Below are positions 9,049 through 17,813 of a stretch of DNA of 64,000 nucleotides, in pieces. The notes under the pieces are model-generated. The model did no database searches, had not been told where the DNA came from, and saw only the letters and a list, made by a program, of their open reading frames with translations. Source of the DNA: Novosphingobium profundi (GTDB lineage Bacteria > Pseudomonadota > Alphaproteobacteria > Sphingomonadales > Sphingomonadaceae); assembly GCF_020524485.1 (NCBI RefSeq), contig NZ_JAIVLF010000005.1:248001-312000 (forward strand). Direction: 5' to 3'. Made by a program: the position numbers and the translations under genes. How positions within the stretch are numbered: the stretch's first letter is position 1; each line of letters begins with the position of its first letter.

Positions 9049-10985
9049 CAGACGTCTCCCAGCAGCGTGTCGACAATCAGGTCCGCCGCCTCTTCAGGCG
9101 AGAGCTTGGTCGTGTCGACGCGGATTTCAGGATTGCGCGGAGCTTCATAGGGGCTGTCGATACCCGTGAAGTTCTTGAGCTCACCGGCACGGGCCTTCTT
9201 GTAGAGGCCCTTCACGTCGCGCGCCTCGGCGACCTTGAGCGGCGTGTCGATGAAGACCTCAAGGAACTCGCCTTCGGGCAGCATCGCGCGCACCAGTTCA
9301 CGGTCGGCCTGGAACGGCGAGATGAACGCGGTGATCACGATCAGGCCCGCATCGGTCATCAGCTTCGAGACTTCGCCCACGCGGCGGATGTTCTCGATGC
9401 GGTCGCTCTCGGTGAAGCCCAGGTCCTTGTTGAGACCGTGGCGCACGTTGTCACCATCGAGCAGGAAGGTGTGCCGGTTCATCCGGTGCAGCTTCTTCTC
9501 GACCAGGTTGGCGATCGTCGACTTGCCCGAACCCGAAAGCCCCGTGAACCACAGCACGGCCGGCTTCTGGTTCTTGAGATCGGCGTGCTGCTTGCGGCTG
9601 ATGTCGACCGCCTGCCAGTGGACGTTCTGCGAACGGCGCAGGCTGAAGTTGATCATGCCCGCCGCGACCGTCGCATTGGTCATCTTGTCGATCAGGATGA
9701 AGCCGCCAAGCTGGCGGTTCTCGGTGTAGGGCTCGAAGACGATCTGCTTGTCGGTCGTCATCTCGGCCACGCCGATGGAGTTGAGCTCCAGCGTCTTGGC
9801 CGCCAGCTCTTCCATCGTGTTGACGTTGATCTCGTACTTGGGTTCGGCAACCGAGGCCGACACCATCTGCGTGCCGATCTTCATCCAGTAGGCTCGGCCC
9901 GGCACCATCGCCTCGTCCGCCATCCACACGAAGGTCGATTCGAACTGGTCAGCCGTCTGCGGCGGTGCATCGGCGACCGAGATCACCGACCCGCGCGAGC
10001 AGTCGATCTCGTCCTCGAAGCAGATCGTCACCGACTGACCGGCCCCGGCTTCTTCCAACTCGCCATCGAAGGTGACGATCTTGGAGACGGTGCTGGTCTT
10101 GCCCGAAGGCAGGACACGGATCTTGTCCTTGGGCTTGACCACGCCGGTCGCGATCTGACCCGAGAAGCCACGGAAATCGAGGTTGGGACGGTTCACCCAC
10201 TGCACCGGCATACGGAACGGCTTGTCGGCATCATCCGAGGTCAGGACCTCGACGGTCTCGAGGTGCTCGATAAGGGGAACACCGGCGTATTCCGGGGCCT
10301 TGTACCAGGGCGTATTCTCGGACAGCGTGGTGATGTTGTCACCCTTGTAGCCCGAGATCGGCATTGCCGTGAAGTTCTCGATGCCGATCGATTCCGCGAA
10401 CTCGCGGTAGTCGGCCAGGATCTTGTCGAAGACCTCCTGGCTGTAGTCGACAAGGTCCATCTTGTTGACGGCCAGGACGATGTTCTTCACGCCCAGCAGC
10501 TTGCAGATGTAGCTGTGGCGGCGAGTCTGGACGAGCACGCCCTTGCGCGCGTCGATCAGGATGACGGCCAGGTCCGAGGTCGAGGCGCCGGTCACCATGT
10601 TGCGCGTGTACTGCTCGTGGCCCGGGCAGTCGGCGACGATGAACTTGCGCTTCTCGGTGTTGAAGAAGCGGTAGGCAACGTCGATGGTGATGCCCTGCTC
10701 ACGTTCAGCCGCGAGGCCATCGACGAGGAGCGCGAAGTCGATCTCCTGCCCCTGCGTGCCGACCTTCTTGGAGTCGTTGGCGAGCGCGTCGAGCTGGTCC
10801 TCGAAGATCATCTTCGAATCGTAGAGGAGGCGCCCGATCAGGGTCGACTTGCCGTCATCCACGCTGCCACAGGTAATGAAGCGCAGCATGGTCTTGTGTT
10901 CGTGCTGGTCGAGATAGCTGTCGATGTCTTCGGCGATCAGCTTGTCGACGACGTATGCGGACTCTTTGGTCTCGATATCGGCCAT
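9048..10985 (-). CDS. cysNC: Bifunctional sulfate adenylyltransferase subunit 1 / adenylylsulfate kinase
   Basis: A 645-residue natural fusion. Residues about 30-440 form the CysN GTPase, with P-loop [21 protein letters not shown] and N-K-M-D-L-V-D, followed by EF-Tu-like beta barrels. Residues about 460-645 form the CysC kinase, with its own P-loop G-L-S-G-S-G-K-S-T and the [10 protein letters not shown] and F-I-S-P-F motifs. With CysD it makes APS from sulfate and ATP using GTP hydrolysis, and its C-terminal domain then makes PAPS. This NodQ-type fusion is usual in alphaproteobacteria. Start and stop each overlap a neighbour by one base. Confidence 0.96.
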   Translation of the reverse strand: MADIETKESAYVVDKLIAEDIDSYLDQHEHKTMLRFITCGSVDDGKSTLIGRLLYDSKMIFEDQLDALANDSKKVGTQGQEIDFALLVDGLAAEREQGITIDVAYRFFNTEKRKFIVADCPGHEQYTRNMVTGASTSDLAVILIDARKGVLVQTRRHSYICKLLGVKNIVLAVNKMDLVDYSQEVFDKILADYREFAESIGIENFTAMPISGYKGDNITTLSENTPWYKAPEYAGVPLIEHLETVEVLTSDDADKPFRMPVQWVNRPNLDFRGFSGQIATGVVKPKDKIRVLPSGKTSTVSKIVTFDGELEEAGAGQSVTICFEDEIDCSRGSVISVADAPPQTADQFESTFVWMADEAMVPGRAYWMKIGTQMVSASVAEPKYEINVNTMEELAAKTLELNSIGVAEMTTDKQIVFEPYTENRQLGGFILIDKMTNATVAAGMINFSLRRSQNVHWQAVDISRKQHADLKNQKPAVLWFTGLSGSGKSTIANLVEKKLHRMNRHTFLLDGDNVRHGLNKDLGFTESDRIENIRRVGEVSKLMTDAGLIVITAFISPFQADRELVRAMLPEGEFLEVFIDTPLKVAEARDVKGLYKKARAGELKNFTGIDSPYEAPRNPEIRVDTTKLSPEEAADLIVDTLLGDV

Positions 10986-11896
10986 CAGAAGTACCCCTGC
11001 TGCTTCTTGACTTCCATACCGGCGCCGCCGGCATCCTTGTCGATCACGCGGCCCTGCCGCTCACTGGTGGTGGTCAGGAGCGTCTCCTGGATGACCTCGG
11101 TCAGTGTCGAGGCTTCGCTCTCGACCGCGCCGGTCAGCGGGAAGCAGCCGAGCGTGCGGAAGCGGATCGACTTCTCGGTGATCTCGGGCATGTAGCCCAG
11201 CACCTTTTCCAGGCGCTCGGGATCATCGGCCATGAACAGGCCACCTTCCCACTCGAAGGTCGGGCGCTTCTCGGCGAAGTAGAGCGGCACGATGGGAATG
11301 TTCTCGAGGCGGATGTACTGCCACACGTCGAGCTCGGTCCAGTTCGAGATCGGGAAGACGCGGATCGATTCGCCGCGCGCCTTCTTCGCGTTGTAGAGGT
11401 TCCACAGCTCGGGACGCTGGTTCTTCGGGTCCCAGCCGTGCGAGGAGGTGCGGAACGAGAAGATACGCTCCTTGGCGCGGCTCTTTTCCTCGTCGCGGCG
11501 GGCCCCGCCGAACGCGGCGTCGAACCCGTACTTGTCGAGCGCCTGCTTCAGCCCCTCGGTCTTCCACATATCGGTGTGGAGCGAGCCATGGTCGAAGGGG
11601 TTGATGCCCTTTTCCTTGGCTTCGGGGTTGTTGTAGACGAGCAGTTCCATGCCCGACATCTCGGCCATCTTGTCGCGCAGGTCGTACATGGCCTTGAACT
11701 TCCAGGTCGTGTCGACGTGGAGCAGCGGGAACGGCGGCGGCGAGGGGTAGAAGGCCTTGCGCGCAAGGTGGAGCATCACCGCGCTGTCCTTGCCCACCGA
11801 GTAGAGCATGACCGGCTTGTCGGCCTCGGCGGCGACCTCGCGGATGATCTGGATGCTTTCCGCTTCCAGCCTTTCAAGATGCGTCAGTTTCTTCAT
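10985..11896 (-). CDS. cysD: Sulfate adenylyltransferase subunit 2
   Basis: The ATG at 11896 is chosen because GAGGGAG lies 6-8 nt upstream and the protein then begins [14 protein letters not shown] like known CysD. The frame stays open about 70 codons further upstream, but that part is Arg/Ser-rich and non-homologous. The 303-residue product carries the PP-loop [12 protein letters not shown] for adenylation, then [12 protein letters not shown] and the F-G-G-A-R-R-D-E-E segment. It forms the ATP sulfurylase heterodimer with CysN and leads the operon, which is transcribed away from the LuxR-type gene. No cysH, cysI or cysG is present here. Confidence 0.96.
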   Translation of the reverse strand: MKKLTHLERLEAESIQIIREVAAEADKPVMLYSVGKDSAVMLHLARKAFYPSPPPFPLLHVDTTWKFKAMYDLRDKMAEMSGMELLVYNNPEAKEKGINPFDHGSLHTDMWKTEGLKQALDKYGFDAAFGGARRDEEKSRAKERIFSFRTSSHGWDPKNQRPELWNLYNAKKARGESIRVFPISNWTELDVWQYIRLENIPIVPLYFAEKRPTFEWEGGLFMADDPERLEKVLGYMPEITEKSIRFRTLGCFPLTGAVESEASTLTEVIQETLLTTTSERQGRVIDKDAGGAGMEVKKQQGYF

Positions 11897-11987
11897 CGAA
11901 CTCCCTCTTCGAGCCGTGCGCGTCCCCCGGGCGACAGCGCCTAGGGACGGGAATAGCCTGAACTTACAGGGATGACAGCGGCGCGAA

Positions 11988-12003
11988 CCTCCCATATGGG
12001 AGG
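11988..12003. promoter_or_regulatory. 16-bp perfect palindrome at the start of the LuxR-type gene
   Basis: The 16 bases form a perfect dyad centred on CATATG and end two bases before the ATG at 12006. The right half also provides the GGAGG that would serve as ribosome site, although only 2 nt from the ATG. It could be an operator for the divergent cysD/luxR promoters or a translational element. This is inference. Confidence 0.45.
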
Positions 12004-12005
12004 GT

Positions 12006-13112
12006 ATGGCCCTGACAAGCTCCGACGAGACGGATCTGTTGCTCCCGCTGCTGGGTGCGATGCGCGAAACGCCGCGCTTTTCCACCTTTCTGGAACGCCT
12101 GCGGCGGCGCACCGGGGCTCGCTACATTGCCCTTCTCACGCGTCAGGGCGCGCTTGGCAAAGCTCCGATCATCGAATTTCACGCCGGAGCCCCCCTTCCT
12201 AGCGGAAGCCCCGTGACGGGCAGTTCAGCGTTGTTCGACCTTGACCGCGCGCACTACGACAGCCTGCGGCCCGGACGCGTCTACGCGCTGGGAGAGCTGG
12301 TCGACCACGACCCGCTGCTGAGGGCCCAACGCTGGCGCGAACTGCGCGAGCTTGGGCTGGCCGACGAACGGATCGTGCGCATCCTTGCCGATACCGGTCT
12401 CGACGCCTGGCTGGTACTCGCCCGCACGAGCCCCTGCAGCGCGAGCGACAGCGCCCTGCTTTCAAATCTGGCTCCCTACGTTGCCGAAGCGCTGCGCTCG
12501 GGCCGGGATCTCGACGCCGCGCGCGATAGTGCCCGGATCAACGCGGCCGGCATGGCGCGCTCGGGAAATGGCTGGATGACCTTCGATGCCGACGGACGTC
12601 TCGTCGACCTCAGCGGGCAAACACAGACCTGGTGGAGCGAGCGTTACGGCCAGCCTCCACGTATCGGGGAGCGCCTCCTTGGCCTCGCACGTCCGGCCGA
12701 ACGCGCTCTGCTCACCGCCATCGAGGACCTCGCGCAGGACCAGACGGCCCCGCCGCGGCCTGTACTTCTGAGCGACACGCCGCAGGTCGAAGCGCTGGTG
12801 CAACGCATCGCGATGGACGATGCTCAGGCACCCGCGAACACGGCGCGCTTTCTCGCCGTCTTCGCCCTCCCCCACGCGCCGTCACGCGATGCCCAGGCGC
12901 GCCTGACGGCCCTCCACGCCCTGCCCCCGCGCGAAGCCGAACTGGCACTGAAGCTGTCGGAGGGGCTCAGCATTGCCGAAGCTGCGCAGGCCATGGGCCT
13001 GACCGTCGAGACGGCGCGCAATTACTCCAAGCGCATCTACGCCAAGCTGGGCGTGCGCGGAAAAGCCGAACTGGTGCGGCGGATCCTGGAGGGGACAGCG
13101 CACATGACCTGA
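12006..13112 (+). CDS. LuxR-type helix-turn-helix transcriptional regulator
   Basis: A 368-residue regulator. The C-terminal ~65 residues form a GerE/LuxR helix-turn-helix: [10 protein letters not shown], then [20 protein letters not shown], then [14 protein letters not shown]. The N-terminal ~290 residues are Ala/Leu/Arg-rich without a receiver or autoinducer domain; two stretches look like degenerate PAS/GAF sensor folds (around 30-170 and 185-290). The ligand is unknown. It is divergent from cysD, so control of sulfate activation is possible but unproven. The GGAGG is unusually close (2 nt) to the ATG; a TTG about 12 codons downstream is an alternative start. Confidence 0.8.
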   Translation: MALTSSDETDLLLPLLGAMRETPRFSTFLERLRRRTGARYIALLTRQGALGKAPIIEFHAGAPLPSGSPVTGSSALFDLDRAHYDSLRPGRVYALGELVDHDPLLRAQRWRELRELGLADERIVRILADTGLDAWLVLARTSPCSASDSALLSNLAPYVAEALRSGRDLDAARDSARINAAGMARSGNGWMTFDADGRLVDLSGQTQTWWSERYGQPPRIGERLLGLARPAERALLTAIEDLAQDQTAPPRPVLLSDTPQVEALVQRIAMDDAQAPANTARFLAVFALPHAPSRDAQARLTALHALPPREAELALKLSEGLSIAEAAQAMGLTVETARNYSKRIYAKLGVRGKAELVRRILEGTAHMT

Positions 13113-13138
13113 TCGGCCATGCGCGCCGGGATAGCCTA

Positions 13139-13792
13139 TCAGGCCGGGGCCATGCCCTCGGCGATGGCCTTGGTGAACGCGGCCACAGCCTCAGCCTCAT
13201 CGCCATTCCAGACCGCGCCCGAAACCGCGATGAAGTCCGCGCCCTTGCGAACCAGATCCACGCAGTTTTCCGGAGTGATGCCACCAATGGCGACGCAGGG
13301 GATCTCGAAGATGGCTTGCCACCATTCGAGCAGATCCGTGCCCGCGACGTGCTTGGTTTCCTTCGTGGTCGTCGGGAAATACGCTCCAAAGGCGACGTAA
13401 TCCGCGCCCGCATCGCCCGCTTCCATGGCGAGGTGACGGCTGTCGTGGCAGGTCACACCGATCTGCGCGTCCATGCCCAGCGCCTTGCGCGCTTCCTCCA
13501 CCGTGTCGTCGTCCTGCCCCAGATGCACGCCATCGGCCTTTAGGCGCTTGGCGAGGCTGATCGAATCGTTGACGATGAAAGCCACGCCGCGCGTCGCACA
13601 GATCGCCTGCAACGGCTCAGCCAGGCGCACGGCCTCGTGCTGGTCGATATCCTTCACGCGAAACTGGAACGCCGCGACCTCTCCCGCGTCGAGCGCACGC
13701 TCCAGACGCTGGGGGAAGTCGCCTCCCACCTCCAGCGGCGAAATCAGGTAGAGCTGCGTGGGTTCGCGTTCGATATCGGTGTCGTCGGTCAT
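13139..13792 (-). CDS. thiE: Thiamine-phosphate synthase
   Basis: A 217-residue TIM-barrel enzyme that joins the HMP pyrophosphate and thiazole phosphate moieties to form thiamine phosphate. Recognisable family blocks are F-Q-F-R-V-K-D near residue 43, I-V-N-D-S-I-S-L-A-K near 75, A-D-G-V-H-L-G-Q-D-D near 88, then A-Y-F-P-T-T-T-K-E-T-K and V-A-I-G-G-I-T-P-E-N. Usual family members have N-D-R and G-x-S-x-H; here these are N-D-S and G-V-T-C-H, mild changes seen in some alphaproteobacterial proteins. It lies downstream of fda in the same orientation, but a terminator-like hairpin separates them, so it may be its own unit. Confidence 0.88.
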   Translation of the reverse strand: MTDDTDIEREPTQLYLISPLEVGGDFPQRLERALDAGEVAAFQFRVKDIDQHEAVRLAEPLQAICATRGVAFIVNDSISLAKRLKADGVHLGQDDDTVEEARKALGMDAQIGVTCHDSRHLAMEAGDAGADYVAFGAYFPTTTKETKHVAGTDLLEWWQAIFEIPCVAIGGITPENCVDLVRKGADFIAVSGAVWNGDEAEAVAAFTKAIAEGMAPA

Positions 13793-13865
13793 GGCCTGTC
13801 CCTTAGGAAAATCCAGCGAACAAGGGAAGCCGCCTCACGACATGGGCGGCAAGGCGAAACGAAAC

Positions 13866-13893
13866 GGGGCGCCTTCCCACAGGAAAGCGCCCC
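13866..13893 (-). terminator. Rho-independent terminator after fda
   Basis: GGGGCGC at 13866-13872 pairs with GCGCCCC at 13887-13893, with additional pairing of CTTCC and GGAA inside. Read on the minus strand it follows the fda stop by about 40 nt and leads into GTTTCGTTTCG, a loose T-rich tail. Confidence 0.7.
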
Positions 13894-13934
13894 GCATATT
13901 CCGTCATGGCGCGGCCAGCACGCCAAGGCGGTAA

Positions 13935-14846
13935 TCAGACTGCGGCAGCCGCCGCGACTTTCTGGGTCGAGCCCTTGTAGATCGCATCGATCGCCTCACC
14001 GAGCGCGGCGTCGAATTCGTCGTCGCTCATCTGCGCGCGCAGTTCGGACAGGAGGGCGCGGCTGAAGCTGGCAATGATGCCCTTGTTCTTGGCCAGTTCG
14101 ACACAGGCTTCGTCACGCGAGAAGCCACCCGAAAGCGCCACCACGCGCAGCACCTTGGGGTGATCGACAAGTGCATCGAACGTGCCCGGCACGACCGGCA
14201 GCGAGAGCTTGAGCATGACCTTCTGACCCTCGGGCAGCGCGTCGAGGTTCTTGAGGATTTCCGCGCAGAGGATCGCATCACACTCGGCGCGCGTCTCGCT
14301 CTTGATGTTCACCTCGGGCTCGATGATCGGCATCATGCCATGCGAGATGACCTGTGCGCCGATCTCGAACTGCTGCTTGACGACCGCAGCGATACCTTCG
14401 GCATTGGCCGAGTGGATCACCGAACGCTCCTTCGTACCGAAGACACCGAGCGCCTTCGAGCGTTCGAGCAACGCATCGAGCGTGGGCATCGGCTTCATCA
14501 GCTGCACGCCGTTGGCTTCGTCCTCGAGGCCCTTGTCGATCTTGATGAAGGGCACGATGCCCTTGGCGATCAGCGCGGACGGGGTCGGCACGCCACCCAC
14601 GGTGCCGTCCATCGTGCGTTCGAACAGGATCGCGCCGATGACCTTCTCACCGGTGAACACCGGCGAGGAAATGATGCGGCTGCGCATCTCGTGGATGAGG
14701 CCGAACATCTCTTCTTCCGAGCCCCAGGCATCGTCCTCGATGCCATAGCCCTTGAGCGCCTTGGGGGTCGACCCGCCGCTCTGGTCCAGCGCAGCGATAA
14801 AACCGTCACCGTCGGCCATTTTGGCCGTCATTTCCGAAACCTGCAT
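13935..14846 (-). CDS. fda: Class I fructose-bisphosphate aldolase
   Basis: The ATG at 14846 follows a near-perfect GAGGAGGAG, so the slightly longer TTG start at 14861 is rejected. The 303-residue protein starts with the class I bacterial aldolase block A-L-D-Q-S-G-G-S-T-P-K-A-L-K near residue 20. It also has F-E-R-T-M-D-G and K-I-D-K-G-L, and V-M-L-K-L-S-L-P, whose lysine is the likely Schiff-base residue. It cleaves fructose 1,6-bisphosphate to DHAP and glyceraldehyde 3-phosphate without metal. It belongs with tkt, gap and pgk upstream on the same strand, though a 266-bp gap with dyad symmetries suggests its own promoter. Confidence 0.93.
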   Translation of the reverse strand: MQVSEMTAKMADGDGFIAALDQSGGSTPKALKGYGIEDDAWGSEEEMFGLIHEMRSRIISSPVFTGEKVIGAILFERTMDGTVGGVPTPSALIAKGIVPFIKIDKGLEDEANGVQLMKPMPTLDALLERSKALGVFGTKERSVIHSANAEGIAAVVKQQFEIGAQVISHGMMPIIEPEVNIKSETRAECDAILCAEILKNLDALPEGQKVMLKLSLPVVPGTFDALVDHPKVLRVVALSGGFSRDEACVELAKNKGIIASFSRALLSELRAQMSDDEFDAALGEAIDAIYKGSTQKVAAAAAV

Positions 14847-14931
14847 AAAACTCCTCCTCAAGTCATGCGTCGTGTGGATGGCAGGCTAGAGCCCGCCTGA
14901 GAAATTCGCAACTGCGGCAAAGGTGCCAGGA

Positions 14932-14959
14932 TGTATCTTGGGGATACAATAATCCCCAA
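14932..14959. promoter_or_regulatory. Overlapping dyads upstream of fda
   Basis: TGTATC (14932-14937) pairs with GATACA (14943-14948), and overlapping it TTGGGGA (14938-14944) pairs with TCCCCAA (14953-14959). The cluster lies 86-113 nt upstream of the fda start. Such nested symmetry suits a repressor or activator site, but no factor can be assigned. Confidence 0.4.
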
Positions 14960-15009
14960 CCAGACCAGACAGGCCTGGAATACGGTGAATGGCCCGTGTG
15001 CCGGAGTGG

Positions 15010-15046
15010 GTTGCCCGAATCACGCCTCCTCGTGCATCCGGGCAAC
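15010..15046 (-). terminator. Hairpin downstream of pgk
   Basis: GTTGCCCG (15010-15017) pairs with CGGGCAAC (15039-15046), and CACG with CGTG inside. It follows the pgk stop by about 70 nt on the minus strand. There is no T-run on that strand, so it may be an RNA-processing or stability hairpin rather than a true terminator. Confidence 0.45.
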
Positions 15047-15112
15047 TTTCGCTCCGCGCCTTTGCTGCAGCGCAGGATCCTGGGCCGCCGCAGTGCCAGC
15101 GGCCCGATCTGC

Positions 15113-16312
15113 TTAGGCCGAGAGTGCAGCGACGCCCGGCAGTTCCTTGCCTTCCATCCATTCCAGGAAAGCGCCGCCCGCAGTCGAGATGTACGAGAAG
15201 TCCTCGGCCACTCCGGCGTGGTTCAGGGCCGAAACGGTGTCCCCGCCGCCCGCAACCGAAGTCAGCGTGCCCTCGATGGTGAGCGCGGCCGCCGTACGCG
15301 CCAGCGAGACGGTCGCGGCATCGAAGGGCTCCATCTCGAAGGCGCCAAGCGGACCGTTCCAGACGAGCGTGCGGCAGGTCTTGAGCGCGTCGGCCAACGC
15401 CTCGACGGCCAGTGGCCCCGCATCGAGGATCATCTCGTCGGGCGCGACTTCGTGCACATTGCAGGTGCGCAGCGACCCCGGGTTGGCCGCAAATTCCTTC
15501 GAGACCACGACCTCGTAGGGCAGATGCACGGTGCAGCCGCTTGCCTCGGCGTTGGCGAGGATGTCGGTGGCGGTGTCCAGAAGGTCGTGCTCACACAGCG
15601 ACTTGCCCACGTCCACACCCTTCGCGGCAAGGAAGGTGTTGGCCATGCCGCCACCGATCATCAGGTGATCGACCTGGGTGACAAGGTGCTTGAGCACGTC
15701 GAGCTTGGACGAGACCTTCGCGCCGCCCACGACCGCCGCCACCGGCTTCACCGGCGCGCCCAGCGCCTTGTCCAGAGCTTCGAGCTCGGCCTGCATCGAG
15801 CGGCCCGCGTAAGCGGGAAGCACGTGAGCCAGACCCTCGGTGGTGGCGTGCGCGCGGTGCGCGGCCGAGAAGGCGTCGTTCACGTAGAAATCGGCGTTGG
15901 CCGCAATCGCCCTGGCCAGTTCGGGATCGTTCGCTTCCTCACCCTTCCAGAAGCGGGTGTTCTCCAGAATGGCGACATCGCCGCCCTTGAGGATGCCCAC
16001 CGTCTGCGCGACGACGTCACCGGTGATCTCGGGCACGAACATCACTTCCTTGCCCAGCACCTTCTCGACCGCGCCCACGACCATCGAGAGCGACATCTGC
16101 GAGTGGCGCTCGCCCTTCGGGCGGCCAAAGTGGGCCAGCAGCAGGACCTTCGCGCCCTTGGCGCACAGGTCGTTGATGGTCGGCACCGCAGCGCGAATGC
16201 GGGTGGCGTCGGTCACGAGACCGTCCTGCATCGGCAGGTTCAGGTCCACGCGCACCAGCGCGACCTTGCCAGCTACATCGCCAAGGTCATCCAGAGTCTT
16301 GAAAGCGCTCAT
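15113..16312 (-). CDS. pgk: Phosphoglycerate kinase
   Basis: A 399-residue two-domain kinase that transfers phosphate from 1,3-bisphosphoglycerate to ADP. Key blocks are V-R-V-D-L-N-L-P near residue 20, [10 protein letters not shown] near 58, G-G-A-K-V-S-S-K-L near 200 and G-G-G-D-T-V-S-A-L near 370. Length is normal. The ATG overlaps the stop of the upstream MOSC-domain gene (ATGA at 16309-16312), so translation of pgk is coupled to a gene not normally part of glycolysis. Part of the tkt-gap-MOSC-pgk-(fda) cluster. Confidence 0.97.
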   Translation of the reverse strand: MSAFKTLDDLGDVAGKVALVRVDLNLPMQDGLVTDATRIRAAVPTINDLCAKGAKVLLLAHFGRPKGERHSQMSLSMVVGAVEKVLGKEVMFVPEITGDVVAQTVGILKGGDVAILENTRFWKGEEANDPELARAIAANADFYVNDAFSAAHRAHATTEGLAHVLPAYAGRSMQAELEALDKALGAPVKPVAAVVGGAKVSSKLDVLKHLVTQVDHLMIGGGMANTFLAAKGVDVGKSLCEHDLLDTATDILANAEASGCTVHLPYEVVVSKEFAANPGSLRTCNVHEVAPDEMILDAGPLAVEALADALKTCRTLVWNGPLGAFEMEPFDAATVSLARTAAALTIEGTLTSVAGGGDTVSALNHAGVAEDFSYISTAGGAFLEWMEGKELPGVAALSA

Positions 16313-16785
16313 CTAACTATCCTCACCTCGTCACCGACGGAGACGGGTCCGTCGCGTATGACCCGGCCCAGCACGCCGCCGCGCCAGTCCGGCGTCAGCG
16401 CGGCCATGAGCCCGGGCGCTATCTCGTCCATGCGGCTGCATGGATCGCATTCCAGGGTTGTCTCGATCCGGCAGGTCGGCCCGATCGCAAGCACACGGCC
16501 CGCTTCACGCGGGAGGCGCAAGCCCGCCACGCACAGGTTCGCACGGCGCGCATACCAGGGCAGTTCCATGCCCGGCATGAGCCCCAGGTCGGCCATCGCC
16601 GCCTGCCAGCTTTCGGCCTCGATCAGCGCCACCTGGCGGCGCGGGACCTTGCCCTCACGTGCAACGCCGCGGGAATCCCCCTGGATTCCCGCGGCGATTG
16701 TCACTTCGGCCCGCGGCACGGTCTCCATGGGCGCACGCGAACGTGTTCGCCGCGCAATGCCCTGGAGCGTACCGTGAGCCGACAT
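16309..16785 (-). CDS. MOSC domain-containing protein
   Basis: A 158-residue single-domain protein. The ATG at 16785 lies 5 nt after the gap stop; a longer frame into gap is rejected. The MOSC features are G-I-Q-G-D-S-R-G near residue 33, the R-R-A-N-L-C-V-A-G segment, and [10 protein letters not shown] with the conserved cysteine near residue 117. MOSC domains occur in molybdenum cofactor sulfurases and YiiM-type proteins and are thought to carry sulfur on the Cys for metal-sulfur centres. The actual substrate is unknown. Being wedged between gap and pgk with overlap to pgk is unusual and would give it co-expression with glycolysis. Confidence 0.85.
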   Translation of the reverse strand: MSAHGTLQGIARRTRSRAPMETVPRAEVTIAAGIQGDSRGVAREGKVPRRQVALIEAESWQAAMADLGLMPGMELPWYARRANLCVAGLRLPREAGRVLAIGPTCRIETTLECDPCSRMDEIAPGLMAALTPDWRGGVLGRVIRDGPVSVGDEVRIVR

Positions 16786-16790
16786 CACGT

Positions 16791-17798
16791 TCAGAGGAAC
16801 TTCGCCATCGCTCCTGCGGTGTCGAGCATGCGGTTCGAGAAGCCCCACTCGTTGTCGTACCACGAAACGACGCGCACGAACTTGCCTTCCATGACCGCCG
16901 TTTCCAGGCTGTCGACCGTCGACGAGGCCGGGTAGTGGTTGAAGTCCGAGGAGACCAACGGCTGGTCGGTGAAGGCAAGAACGCCCTTCATCGGACCTTC
17001 GGCCGCCGCCTTGAGCGCCGCGTTGATCTCTTCGACCGTCGTGTCCTTCTGGGGCACGAAGCACAGATCAACGAGGCTGACGTTCGGGGTCGGCACACGC
17101 ACCGACGAACCGTCGAGCTTGCCCTTGAGTTCCGGCAGCACGAGACCGACCGCACGGGCCGCGCCGGTGGTGGTCGGGATCATGTTGGCGGCACCTGCAC
17201 GGGCGCGACGCAGATCCTTGTGCATCTGGTCAAGCATGCGCTGGTCGTTGGTGTACGAGTGGATCGTGGTCATGAAGCCACGCTCGATACCGACGGTGTC
17301 GTTCAGCACCTTGGCGACGGGCGCCAGGCAGTTGGTGGTGCACGAGGCGTTCGACACGACGATGTGGTCGGCCGTCAGCGAATCGTGGTTCACACCGAAG
17401 ACGACGGTGTTGTCAACACCCGTGGCCGGAGCCGAGATCAGCACGCGCTTGGCACCAGCGTCGAGGTGGGGCTGCGAGGCCTCCTTCGACTGGAAGATGC
17501 CGGTGCACTCGAGCACGATGTCGATGCCCTGCGCGGCGTGCGGCAGGTCACCGGGGTTGCGCTCGGCGGTCACGGCGATTTCCTTGCCGTTGACGATGAT
17601 CTTGCCTTCGCCGGCCTCGACCGTGCCCGGGAAGCGCCCGTGCGTGGTGTCAAAGCCAAAGAGGAGAGCGTTCGACTTGGTGTCGGCCAGGTCGTTGATC
17701 GAGACCAGTTCCAGACCGCAGTCGGGACGTTCGAGAATAGCGCGGGCCACAAGACGCCCGATACGTCCGAAACCGTTGATCGCAACCTTGGTCGCCAT
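16791..17798 (-). CDS. gap: Glyceraldehyde-3-phosphate dehydrogenase, type I
   Basis: The ATG at 17798 is preceded by AGGAGGAG at good spacing; a TTG two codons upstream is less likely. The 335-residue protein has the NAD-binding start [12 protein letters not shown], the catalytic-cysteine motif S-N-A-S-C-T-T-N-C near residue 150 and [11 protein letters not shown] near the C-terminus. It oxidises glyceraldehyde 3-phosphate to 1,3-bisphosphoglycerate. It follows tkt by 15 nt. The residues after the dinucleotide fold (I-N-D-L-A-D) suggest NAD preference. Confidence 0.97.
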   Translation of the reverse strand: MATKVAINGFGRIGRLVARAILERPDCGLELVSINDLADTKSNALLFGFDTTHGRFPGTVEAGEGKIIVNGKEIAVTAERNPGDLPHAAQGIDIVLECTGIFQSKEASQPHLDAGAKRVLISAPATGVDNTVVFGVNHDSLTADHIVVSNASCTTNCLAPVAKVLNDTVGIERGFMTTIHSYTNDQRMLDQMHKDLRRARAGAANMIPTTTGAARAVGLVLPELKGKLDGSSVRVPTPNVSLVDLCFVPQKDTTVEEINAALKAAAEGPMKGVLAFTDQPLVSSDFNHYPASSTVDSLETAVMEGKFVRVVSWYDNEWGFSNRMLDTAGAMAKFL

Positions 17799-17813
17799 AT
17801 TCAAATCTCCTCC

